A DNA stretch of 28,461 bases from Intestinibacter sp. (GTDB lineage Bacteria > Bacillota > Clostridia > Peptostreptococcales > Peptostreptococcaceae). The notes beneath the pieces were generated by a model. It saw nothing but the letters and a program-made list of their open reading frames with translations, was not told the origin of the DNA and ran no database searches. The first letter of the stretch is position 1. Each line of letters opens with the position of its first letter. This document shows positions 1 through 6,724 of the stretch, in pieces. The translations under genes were made by a program, and so were the position numbers. The stretch lies in assembly GCF_022780145.1 (NCBI RefSeq), contig NZ_JALEXO010000199.1, positions 1-28,461 of the forward strand, read 5' to 3'.

Positions 1-368
1 TTTTCTCGTTTTATACCTAAATGTAGCAAAGCTCCCAAATAATCTCTATGAGAAATGCTTTTAAATTTAAAATTTCCTTCAATTTGTATTGCTTTTAAAC
101 TACCTGTTACTTCTTCCTCTTCAATATAATATGGAAAAATATATATTATTTGTCGTTCTGATCCTTCATATCCACCATCTACCTTGTATTTTAAATCACT
201 CTCTGAATTTAAAATATCTATAGCATTTTTAACTTCAAAAGGATTTAAAAACTCTGTGGCTTTTATATCGTAATTTTTTAAGCAACTATTCGCTTTATCT
301 ATTACTTTGTACATTTTGTTTTTGAGTTCTATATCTTTAATATGTGCTGTAAGTCTTAATTTATCCAT
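1..368 (-). CDS. ylmH: YlmH-like S4-domain RNA-binding protein, N-terminal part (cut by window edge)
   Basis: Reading from an ATG at 368 gives an open frame of about 122 codons that runs off the window at position 1. It begins MDKLRLTAHIKD and contains HRDYLGALLHLGIKRE, which is characteristic of the region just before the S4 domain in YlmH. The S4 domain itself should lie beyond the edge, so RNA binding is inferred from the family. Only two bases separate the yggT stop from this start, so the two are probably translationally coupled. YlmH is the usual neighbour of yggT (ylmG) and sepF (ylmF) in Firmicute division clusters, and has been connected to division and to ribosome-associated RNA binding. 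The identification is firm from sequence plus synteny; the exact role is not settled by this fragment. Confidence 0.85.
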   Translation of the reverse strand, partial: MDKLRLTAHIKDIELKNKMYKVIDKANSCLKNYDIKATEFLNPFEVKNAIDILNSESDLKYKVDGGYEGSERQIIYIFPYYIEEEEVTGSLKAIQIEGNFKFKSISHRDYLGALLHLGIKRE

Positions 369-370
369 TT

Positions 371-631
371 CTACCAGAATATAATATATACTAATCTCTT
401 CATTAATTCTATTAATAAAATAGCCACCACTGGTGAAAAATCAATAGGAATTGACACATATCTATATAAAACCTGTCTTATCGGCTCTTCAATCGGATCT
501 GTAACTATACTTAAAACCTTGTAAATCTTACTCATCCTAATTGATGGTATCCAACTCAATAAACATTGTATAAGTATGATGAATGATATTAAATTCAGTA
601 ATTTTATCAGCGATATTGCCAATATATACAT
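371..631 (-). CDS. yggT: YggT family membrane protein (YlmG)
   Basis: An 86-residue protein with two hydrophobic segments, roughly residues 4-26 and 63-84, joined by a short loop that carries the family signature LLSWIPSIRMSKIYKVL followed by TDPIEEPIRQVL. The length and layout are normal for the single-repeat YggT/YlmG family. These proteins sit in the cytoplasmic membrane; their molecular job is poorly defined, but the gene is nearly always next to sepF and ylmH, and chloroplast homologues affect nucleoid distribution. An AAAGGAG site lies seven bases before the ATG. It follows the full-length sepF frame by 20 bases and precedes ylmH by 2, so it is an internal operon gene. If the upstream UGA in sepF is real, yggT translation could be affected by polarity, but its own good ribosome binding site should limit that. 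Confidence 0.92.
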   Translation of the reverse strand: MYILAISLIKLLNLISFIILIQCLLSWIPSIRMSKIYKVLSIVTDPIEEPIRQVLYRYVSIPIDFSPVVAILLIELMKRLVYIIFW

Positions 632-651
632 ATTATTTCTCCTTTATTTAA

Positions 652-1128
652 TTATTTTTGCCATGGAAAAAAGGCCTTACTTTCTAATTCCTTTTTCATA
701 TTTGCATCTATATCTACATTATTTGGTGCTAATATAAATATTGCCTTTGACACCTTTTGTATAGTTCAATCTATTACATAAAATGCACCACTCATAAAAT
801 AGAATATTGCCTTTCTAGTGTCTACATCTTGAGCTAGTCCTTCTAAATTAACTATAACAGCCTTTTTTTGTTTTAAATGGTCTGCTATCACAGTTACATC
901 TTCGTATTTTTTAGGTTCTACTATTACAACTTTCATTTGATTCACTCCATGTAAATTGACAACCTTACTTGCTGCTGTAGCCTTAGTTGGGCTTTTTATT
1001 GCACTTGTGTCGTTACCTATTGTTTCTTCTTCAGTTTCTTCTAATTCGTCTTCTAATTCATCTTCTTCATAGTAATCATCTTCTTCTGTCATCCAATTTT
1101 TAAATTTAGAAAATATACCATTTGACAT
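652..1128 (-). pseudogene. sepF: Cell division protein SepF interrupted by an in-frame UGA
   Basis: SepF is a membrane-tethered ring-forming protein that anchors FtsZ at the division site. The frame starts at ATG 1128, nine bases after GGAGG; an ATG at 1137 abuts the Shine-Dalgarno and is unlikely. Residues 1-13 (MSNGIFSKFKNWM) form the expected amphipathic membrane-targeting helix, followed by an acidic linker and the core starting at KVVNLHG. The frame reaches FMSGAFYVID and then meets TGA at 766-768. The same frame continues without a gap as TIQKVSKAIFILAPNNVD and ends PWQK at a TAA (652-654), which is the expected end of SepF. The whole would be about 158 codons, a normal length. The UGA falls where homologues usually have glycine (GGA to TGA is one change). 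As written, the product lacks its last 38 residues, including core beta strands needed for dimerisation and FtsZ binding, so it is probably non-functional. Sequence error, true nonsense mutation and recoding are alternatives. Confidence 0.85.
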
Positions 1129-1230
1129 TATTTCCATCCTCCTTTAAATTTATAATCCTTTTTAAATATTTTTAATTATATTTTCGAATACTAAATATAA
1201 TTTTATATACATAATAAATAATTCTTAATC

Positions 1231-1929
1231 TTATTTATTGTAATTTCTCGGACCAAATATAGCTGTTCCTACCCTTACAATAGTTGCTCCATTTTTTATT
1301 GCTATGTGATAGTCGTGGCTCATTCCCATAGATAAAGTATCCATAGATACATTTTCAAGTTCAAGTGATTCTATTTCTAAGGATAAATCCTTTAAACCTT
1401 TAAACACGCCTTCTATAACTTCTTCATCTTCTACAAATGGAGCCATTGTCATAAGACCTCTAATTCTTATATTTTTATATTTTTCAGATACCATCTTCAC
1501 AAAGTCTACTACATCATCTTTATAAAGTCCATGTTTAGTTTCTTCTTTTGATATGTTGACTTGAACTAGACAATCTATAACTCTGTCTATTTTTTCTGCT
1601 CTTTTTTGAATTTCTTCACATAAGGCTTCCCTATCTAGAGAATGTATCATTGTAACCTTATCGATTATATATTTGACCTTGTTAGTTTGCAATGTCCCTA
1701 TTAGATGCCAATTTACTTTATCTCCAATTACTTCGTACTTTCTAGCTAACTCTTGAGGTTTATTTTCGCCTACATCTGTTATACCAGCATTTATAGCTTC
1801 AAGTACTGCATCAGTATCGACTGTCTTTGTAACAGCCATCAAATTGACTTCTTTTGGGTCTCTACCACAATCATTGCATATTGATGCAATTTCATTTTTA
1901 ATTTTATTGATATTTGCTTCTATACTCAT
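1231..1929 (-). CDS. yggS: YggS family pyridoxal phosphate homeostasis protein (YlmE)
   Basis: A 232-residue protein of the PLPBP/YggS family, single-domain TIM-barrel proteins with the fold type III alanine racemase-like structure. The lysine that binds pyridoxal 5'-phosphate is visible as K35 in LMAVTKTV. Other family blocks are VGENKPQEL, WHLIGTLQTNKVKYI, LVQVNISKEETKHGL, RGLMTMAPF and LSMGMSHDYHIAI near the C-terminus, which contains the phosphate-binding residues. The protein buffers free PLP and affects amino acid and keto acid pools; no enzyme activity is established. The ribosome binding site AGGTGA overlaps the stop codon of the upstream hlyD-like gene, so the two are coupled. Position directly before sepF is typical for Firmicutes, where it is called ylmE. 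Confidence 0.95.
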   Translation of the reverse strand: MSIEANINKIKNEIASICNDCGRDPKEVNLMAVTKTVDTDAVLEAINAGITDVGENKPQELARKYEVIGDKVNWHLIGTLQTNKVKYIIDKVTMIHSLDREALCEEIQKRAEKIDRVIDCLVQVNISKEETKHGLYKDDVVDFVKMVSEKYKNIRIRGLMTMAPFVEDEEVIEGVFKGLKDLSLEIESLELENVSMDTLSMGMSHDYHIAIKNGATIVRVGTAIFGPRNYNK

Positions 1930-1939
1930 TACTTAAACG

Positions 1940-3004
1940 TCACCTGCTCACTTTAATATTTTTGTTTACAAAATTTGGATATAATAATATTCTATCATAT
2001 AAATTCAAATTTTTTTCATCTTTACTTCTATTATAATCCACATAAACATATTTTTCATCTTTATAAAAATTTTTACCTAAACTTACAAATTCAGGCATTT
2101 TTGTTTCTTCATTTATTACATAAACACCTAAAATATTATTTTCTTCTACAATAGATTCTATCGGTATCTTAAAACCTTCTATTTTTTTATATATTATATC
2201 AAATTCTTTAATTCTTGTATCGTATATTGAGGTATTTTGTTGCATAATTTTTATCAATACAGCATTTTCTCCTTGTTTTTTATATGTTTTGGAAACTTTG
2301 GCTTTAATTTCCTCATCATTTAAGACAATACCAACCTCTCGATCTTTTTTTAAAACATTTTTGTCTGTAAAAATATAAATATATACTTCGTTCGGATTTA
2401 TTATTCTCAATAATATATCTGATGAATTTACTTTGTGATTTTGAGCTTTTATATCTATAAAATCATTTTTAGTTGAAGTAATTATGCTTTTATTTATATC
2501 ATTTATTTGATCTAAATTTTGAAAATCATCATCGTACTTAAAAGACACAATTCCTGAAACAGGAGATTTATAATCTACAAAATAATTATTTCTTTTTGTC
2601 TCTAATATTTTCAGCTGTTCTTTTTTATTTAATATAATATTGGAATTTGTACTATTTCTTTCTTTCTCTAATTTTTTTATATCATCTCGTAGAGATTTAA
2701 TTTGACTTGATATTTCATCGTCATGACTAGATTGATTTACTGTAAGTATTAATTTATCCTTTTGAATCTTTTCTCCAGAAGATACCTGATAGCTTACTAT
2801 ACCTTCTTCATTTGATTTTATAAGGTATTCATCCATTACCACTAATCCAGTTTCCTTAATTTTTAATGAGATATGCTCAGTTTCGAGTACTTGAGTTTTT
2901 GTAAAGTAACCAATTGTCCAAATTATAATCTGAACTAATATATATACAATTACTATAAATATAAATAAATTCGTATATTTTATTTTAATTTTCTTTTTTC
3001 CCAA
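1940..3004 (-). CDS. HlyD-like membrane-anchored protein of the division cluster
   Basis: A protein of about 354 residues starting at TTG 3004, seven bases after AGGGGG; an in-frame GTG at 3010 is too close to that site. Residues near 10-34 form one hydrophobic membrane anchor (FIFIVIVYILVQIIIWTIGY), so the remainder lies outside the cytoplasm. Next comes a lipoyl-like half-motif (NEEGIVSYQVSSGEKIQKDKLIL), then a lysine/glutamate-rich coiled coil at about 95-145, then the second lipoyl half (YKSPVSGIVSFKYDD) and beta-rich regions. This layout is that of HlyD/RND membrane fusion proteins. No ABC or RND transporter gene is beside it; instead it is coupled to yggS and lies upstream of sepF, so a role in envelope or septum biology is possible but unproven. 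The stop TGA is normally used here, which shows that UGA terminates in this genome. Confidence 0.75.
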   Translation of the reverse strand: MGKKKIKIKYTNLFIFIVIVYILVQIIIWTIGYFTKTQVLETEHISLKIKETGLVVMDEYLIKSNEEGIVSYQVSSGEKIQKDKLILTVNQSSHDDEISSQIKSLRDDIKKLEKERNSTNSNIILNKKEQLKILETKRNNYFVDYKSPVSGIVSFKYDDDFQNLDQINDINKSIITSTKNDFIDIKAQNHKVNSSDILLRIINPNEVYIYIFTDKNVLKKDREVGIVLNDEEIKAKVSKTYKKQGENAVLIKIMQQNTSIYDTRIKEFDIIYKKIEGFKIPIESIVEENNILGVYVINEETKMPEFVSLGKNFYKDEKYVYVDYNRSKDEKNLNLYDRILLYPNFVNKNIKVSR

Positions 3005-3109
3005 TACCACACCCCCTAAAATAATCGACTATATTATTATTTACTCATATAAATTATTTTTCCTTTAAATTTTGATAAACCAATTGTTAAAATTTTAAAT
3101 ATTATTTTC

Positions 3110-3156
3110 AAAAAAAAATAGCTGTAAAATGATTCAAAATCAATTTACAGCTATTT
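3110..3156 (-). terminator. Rho-independent terminator after the UPF0210 gene
   Basis: Perfect 13-base arms 3116-3128 and 3144-3156 (AAATAGCTGTAAA and its complement) enclose an inner dyad TGATT/AATCA. On the minus strand the hairpin runs directly into eight or nine U residues. It closes the UPF0237-UPF0210 transcript and separates it from the hlyD-yggS-sepF operon. Confidence 0.93.
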
Positions 3157-3171
3157 ATATATTTCATATTG

Positions 3172-4527
3172 TTAATTTTTAAATGAATGTATTGGAGCTG
3201 GTATTTTACCACCTCTGTCTATGAAATCTTTAGAAGAATATTTATTGACTTCCATTACAGGAGCTCTACCTAATAGACCTCCAAATTCAACCATTTCGCC
3301 AACCTTACAGCCTGGAGCTGGTATAACTCTGACTGCAGTTGTCTTGTTGTTTATCATACCTATAGCAGCCTCATCAGCTATCATAGCTGATATTGTTTCA
3401 GCTGGAGTATCTCCAGGAACTGCTATCATGTCTAAACCAACTGAACATATAGCTGTCATAGCTTCTAGTTTTTCTAAGCATAAAGAACCATTTAAAACTG
3501 CATCTATCATTCCCGCATCCTCTGATACTGGTATAAATGCACCGCTTAATCCTCCTACACGAGAGCAAGCCATAACTCCACCTTTTTTAACAGCGTCGTT
3601 AAGTAATGCTAGTGCTGCTGTTGTACCGTATGCACCTACAACTTCAACACCCATTTCTTCAATTATATTTGCAACAGAATCACCTATTGCTGGTGTTGGG
3701 GCTAATGATAAGTCTACTATACCAAAAGGAACTCCTAGACGTTTAGACGCTTCTTGACCAACTAATTGTCCCATTCTAGTTACTTTAAATGCTGTATTTT
3801 TTATTGTATCTGCTACAACATCAAAAGGTTCACCTTTGACCTTTTCAAGTGCTCTTTGGACAACTCCAGGGCCACTTACACCTACATTTATAACTGTATC
3901 TGCTTCTCCAACTCCATGAAAAGCTCCTGCCATAAATGGATTATCTTCAACAGCATTACAGAATACTACTAATTTAGCACAACCAAATCCCTTTTGTTCT
4001 TTTGTAAGTTCAGCTGTTTGTTTTACTATTTGTCCCATTTCTTTTATTGCATCCATATTAAGACCAGCTCTTGTAGATCCTACATTAACTGATGCACATA
4101 CCTTATTAGTACATGCTAAAGCTTCTGGGATTGATTTTATTAAAATTTCATCGCCTTTAGTGTAGCCTTTTTGGCATAAAGCAGAAAATCCACCTATAAA
4201 GTCTATTCCTAGTTCTTCTGCTGCTTTATCTAAAGTTTTGGCAAATTCCACATAATCTTTGTCATCACAAGCTCCTGCTACTATTGATATAGGTGTTACA
4301 GAAACTCTCTTGTTTACTATTGGAATCCCAAACTCACTTTCAATTTCTTTACCTACCTTTACTAGATCCTTAGCACAAGTAGTTATTTTTTTGTATATTT
4401 TTTCTCTTGCCTTTTCTCCATCAGGATCGATACAGTCAAGTAGAGATATCCCCATTGTTATAGTTCTAATATCTAATTTCTGTTCTTCTATCATGCTGAT
4501 AGTTTCTAGTATATTTTTAACGTTCAT
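3172..4527 (-). CDS. UPF0210 (DUF711/PFL-like) family protein
   Basis: A 451-residue protein that matches the UPF0210 family throughout, starting NILETISMIEEQKLDIRTIT and with the blocks GISLLDCIDPDG, RVSVTPISIV, GGFSALCQKGYTKGD, CASVNVGSTRAGLNM, GVSGPGVVQRAL and VIPAPGCKVGE. The family fold resembles glycyl-radical enzymes of the pyruvate formate-lyase type, but I see no glycyl-radical motif at the C-terminus, so catalysis should not be assumed. The biochemical function is unknown. It follows the ACT-domain gene by nine bases, and this two-gene pair is conserved in Firmicutes including streptococci. That suggests the small ACT protein regulates or partners it, perhaps sensing an amino acid. 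The length is complete and a strong terminator follows. Confidence 0.92.
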   Translation of the reverse strand: MNVKNILETISMIEEQKLDIRTITMGISLLDCIDPDGEKAREKIYKKITTCAKDLVKVGKEIESEFGIPIVNKRVSVTPISIVAGACDDKDYVEFAKTLDKAAEELGIDFIGGFSALCQKGYTKGDEILIKSIPEALACTNKVCASVNVGSTRAGLNMDAIKEMGQIVKQTAELTKEQKGFGCAKLVVFCNAVEDNPFMAGAFHGVGEADTVINVGVSGPGVVQRALEKVKGEPFDVVADTIKNTAFKVTRMGQLVGQEASKRLGVPFGIVDLSLAPTPAIGDSVANIIEEMGVEVVGAYGTTAALALLNDAVKKGGVMACSRVGGLSGAFIPVSEDAGMIDAVLNGSLCLEKLEAMTAICSVGLDMIAVPGDTPAETISAMIADEAAIGMINNKTTAVRVIPAPGCKVGEMVEFGGLLGRAPVMEVNKYSSKDFIDRGGKIPAPIHSFKN

Positions 4528-4536
4528 GATTACCCC

Positions 4537-4806
4537 CTAAATTCTATGCATCTTGTTAAAAATTTCTTCTCTTTGGATTCTAGCTTCTACGCCTATAGAT
4601 TCTCCTCTTTTTACTAGAGCATCTTTGATTTCGTCAAAAGATTTAGAACTTGTGCCCAAATCTACCATTACTACCATAGTGAAAAAGTCTTCCATTATAG
4701 TTTGTGTTATATCAATAATATTGACATTTAATTTAAATAATTCATCAGATATCGCTGCCACTATCCCCACTTTGTCTTTTCCTATTACTGTTAAAAATGC
4801 TTTCAT
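4537..4806 (-). CDS. UPF0237 family ACT-domain protein
   Basis: An 89-residue protein that is essentially one ACT domain: MKAFLTVIGKDKVGIVAAIS, NVNIIDITQTIMEDFFTMVVMVDL, then VEARIQREEIFNKMHRI. ACT domains bind small ligands, mostly amino acids, and mediate regulation; this family has no measured ligand that I know of. The start at 4806 sits five bases after GGGGGAG. A longer in-frame reading to 4854 is rejected because a near-perfect sigma-A promoter (4836-4864) lies inside that extension, so its first codons would be upstream of the transcript. The gene is transcribed together with the UPF0210 gene, with nine bases between them. Confidence 0.93.
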   Translation of the reverse strand: MKAFLTVIGKDKVGIVAAISDELFKLNVNIIDITQTIMEDFFTMVVMVDLGTSSKSFDEIKDALVKRGESIGVEARIQREEIFNKMHRI

Positions 4807-4835
4807 TATTTCTCCCCCTTTACGTTGATGATTTA

Positions 4836-4864
4836 ATTCTATTATTATTTGCATAAAATGTCAA
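4836..4864 (-). promoter_or_regulatory. Sigma-A promoter of the UPF0237-UPF0210 operon
   Basis: On the minus strand TTGACA (4859-4864), a 17-base spacer, and TAGAAT (4836-4841). Transcription would start near 4829, leaving a leader of about 23 bases that contains the GGGGGAG ribosome binding site. The match to consensus is 11 of 12 with ideal spacing. Confidence 0.8.
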
Positions 4865-4975
4865 ACATTTATTGTATATTTTTAAAAATAGTTCTTATTT
4901 TAATCTATATAATACTTTTTATATGTATTGTTTTTGTATTGATGTTCGTTTTTAATATATTTTTACTATTTTCAC

Positions 4976-5008
4976 AAAAAAAGCACCTATAAAATCATTA
5001 TAGGTGCT
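4976..5008 (-). terminator. Rho-independent terminator after serS
   Basis: Arms AGCACCTATA (4982-4991) and TATAGGTGCT (4999-5008) with a seven-base loop, followed on the minus strand by seven U residues. It ends the serS transcript 30 bases beyond the stop codon. Confidence 0.93.
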
Positions 5009-5039
5009 CTTTTCTATCATAAAATATTTTATTATTGAA

Positions 5040-6323
5040 TTATAATATATCTTGTTTTCCTATTACATCTGTTCCCATGTAAGGTCTTAATACTGCTGGT
5101 ACTACTACAGAACCGTCTTCTTGTTGATAGTTTTCAAGTATAGCAGCTAATGCTCTACCTACAGCAAGACCTGAACCATTTAAAGTATGACAGTATTCAG
5201 CTTTAGAATCTTTGCTTCTCTTAAATCTTATTCCAGCACGTCTAGCTTGGAAGTCTTCACAGTTTGAGCAAGAAGATATTTCTACGTATCTATTGTAGCT
5301 TGGCATCCATACTTCTAAGTCGTATTTGAAAGCAGCAGTGAATCCTAAGTCACCTGTACATATTCTTACAACTCTATATGGTAATCCTAATTTTTGTAGT
5401 AAATGTTCTGCATTTGCAGTTAAGTTTTCTAATTCTTTATATGATTCTTCTGGTGCACATATTTTAACCATTTCAACTTTGTTGAATTGATGTTGTCTAA
5501 CTAGACCTCTAGTATCTCTACCTGCAGAACCAGCTTCTGATCTAAAGCATGGAGTATAAGCAGTGTAGTTAAGTGGTAATGCATCATATGGAAGTATTTC
5601 ATTTGCATGTATATTAGTTAGAGGTACTTCTGCAGTTGGTATTAAATAATATCCGTTATCTACTTTGAACATGTCTTCTTCAAATTTTGGTAATTGACCA
5701 GTTCCTATAAATGAATTTGCATTAGCCATAAATGGTGGTATAAATTCAGTATATCCTTGAACTGTTGTATTTTCATCTAGGAAGAAGTTATATAAAGCTC
5801 TTTCTAATTTAGCTCCTTGACCTTTATATAAAGTAAATCTTGATCCTGTTATTTTAGCAGCTCTTTCGAAGTCTAATATACCTAAATCAGTTCCTATATC
5901 CCAGTGAGCTTTGAAATCAAAGTCAAATTTTCTAGGTTCTCCCCATTTTCTTTCTTCTACGTTATCAGCATCAGTTTCTCCTTGAGGAACTTTTGGATTT
6001 GGAACATTAGGTATTCTAAGCAATCTATATCTTAATTCTTCTTGAACTTTTTTAACTTTTTCATCTTCAACTTTTATTTTGTCTGATAATTCTTTAAGTC
6101 TAGCTTTATCTTCTGTAACGTCCTTTCCTTCTTTTATAAGTTGAGGTATTTTTTTAGATTCGATGTTCATTTCGTTTTTCATTACTTCAACTTCTTTTAA
6201 TAATTCTCTTCTTTCGTCGTCTAATGCTACAACAGCATCAAGGTCAAATTCTTTTTCACCTCTTCTGTCCATAGCTTTTTTAATATCATCTAAGTTTTCT
6301 CTTATTCTTTTGATATCTAACAT
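5040..6323 (-). CDS. serS: Serine--tRNA ligase
   Basis: A 427-residue class II aminoacyl-tRNA synthetase that charges tRNA-Ser, and also tRNA-Sec before SelA converts the seryl group. The N-terminal 110 residues form the long antiparallel coiled-coil arm that grips the tRNA variable arm (LLKEVEVMKNEMNIESKKI region). The catalytic domain has the motif 2 region around FRSEAGSAGRDTRGLVRQHQ and motif 3 around NGSGLAVGRALAAILENYQ and VPAVLRPYMG. The start follows AGGAGG closely. Its promoter is 6410-6438 and its terminator 4976-5008, so it is monocistronic. No T-box leader is present, unlike the serS of Bacillus. In this window it links to the selenium operon because Ser-tRNA(Sec) is the SelA substrate. 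Confidence 0.98.
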   Translation of the reverse strand: MLDIKRIRENLDDIKKAMDRRGEKEFDLDAVVALDDERRELLKEVEVMKNEMNIESKKIPQLIKEGKDVTEDKARLKELSDKIKVEDEKVKKVQEELRYRLLRIPNVPNPKVPQGETDADNVEERKWGEPRKFDFDFKAHWDIGTDLGILDFERAAKITGSRFTLYKGQGAKLERALYNFFLDENTTVQGYTEFIPPFMANANSFIGTGQLPKFEEDMFKVDNGYYLIPTAEVPLTNIHANEILPYDALPLNYTAYTPCFRSEAGSAGRDTRGLVRQHQFNKVEMVKICAPEESYKELENLTANAEHLLQKLGLPYRVVRICTGDLGFTAAFKYDLEVWMPSYNRYVEISSCSNCEDFQARRAGIRFKRSKDSKAEYCHTLNGSGLAVGRALAAILENYQQEDGSVVVPAVLRPYMGTDVIGKQDIL

Positions 6324-6409
6324 TTTTTTCCTCCTAAGTATTTTATTATGTATAATTGCACACCTAATAAAGGTATTATTCCCTAAACAGATTTATCCAA
6401 TTTAACTAT

Positions 6410-6438
6410 ATTTTATTCATTTAGAATTATATTGTCAA
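6410..6438 (-). promoter_or_regulatory. Sigma-A promoter of serS
   Basis: On the minus strand TTGACA (6433-6438), a spacer of exactly 17 bases, and TAAAAT (6410-6415). The predicted start near 6403 gives an 80-base leader, which holds only a weak ACCT/AGGT hairpin and no T-box AGGGTGG motif. Confidence 0.8.
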
Positions 6439-6655
6439 TTCTTTAGAAAAAATATGTCGGTTTATATAATATAAGCAATTTACACCCTATATAAAATTAT
6501 AACCAATCTTAAAAAAAATTCCATATATAATTATGATATAAATAAATATTTTTTATTTTATTTCCAATTTATACAAATTTTATACATATTTACATATAAA
6601 TTTATGTAATTTAAACATTTAGCACATCAAGTACACCACTATTTCTCATATATAT

Positions 6656-6687
6656 AAAAAGGGGATACTTAAACTATGCATCCCCTT
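6656..6687 (-). terminator. Rho-independent terminator after alsT
   Basis: Arms AAGGGGAT (minus-strand first arm, 6680-6687) and ATCCCCTT (6659-6666) with a 13-base loop, followed on the minus strand by a short U-rich tail (6654-6660). It lies 38 bases beyond the alsT stop codon. Confidence 0.88.
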
Positions 6688-6724
6688 ATCATTCGCTATT
6701 ATTTTAAATTATTATTTGTTATTT

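Larger units (their letters stand above)
6324..6724. other. Intergenic region between serS and alsT
   Basis: This 401-base gap carries the serS promoter at 6410-6438, the alsT terminator at 6656-6687, and between them about 215 bases of extremely AT-rich sequence without a credible open frame. A 7-base dyad TTACATA/TATGTAA (6591-6609) is visible but is not remarkable at this base composition. I see no riboswitch, tRNA or small protein. Confidence 0.6.

Noticed and set aside
725..765. SECIS-like hairpin after the UGA in sepF
   Set aside because: The stem has only four or five outer pairs and four inner AT pairs, lacks a clear conserved loop guanine, and lies in coding sequence constrained by the SepF protein. 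It is not enough to call sepF a selenoprotein gene.
3221..3757. Plus-strand open frame of 178 codons opposite the UPF0210 gene
   Set aside because: It is the antisense shadow of a well-conserved gene, with no ribosome binding site or family resemblance. The same applies to the other plus-strand frames in the window, such as 9154-9588, 15876-16388 and 27813-28226.
4807..4854. Longer N-terminus for the UPF0237 protein (start at 4854)
   Set aside because: The extension overlaps a TTGACA-17-TAGAAT promoter and does not match the family; the ATG at 4806 has a proper ribosome binding site.
6324..6440. T-box riboswitch upstream of serS
   Set aside because: The conserved AGGGTGG-type antiterminator motif and specifier stem are absent, and the leader is only about 80 bases.
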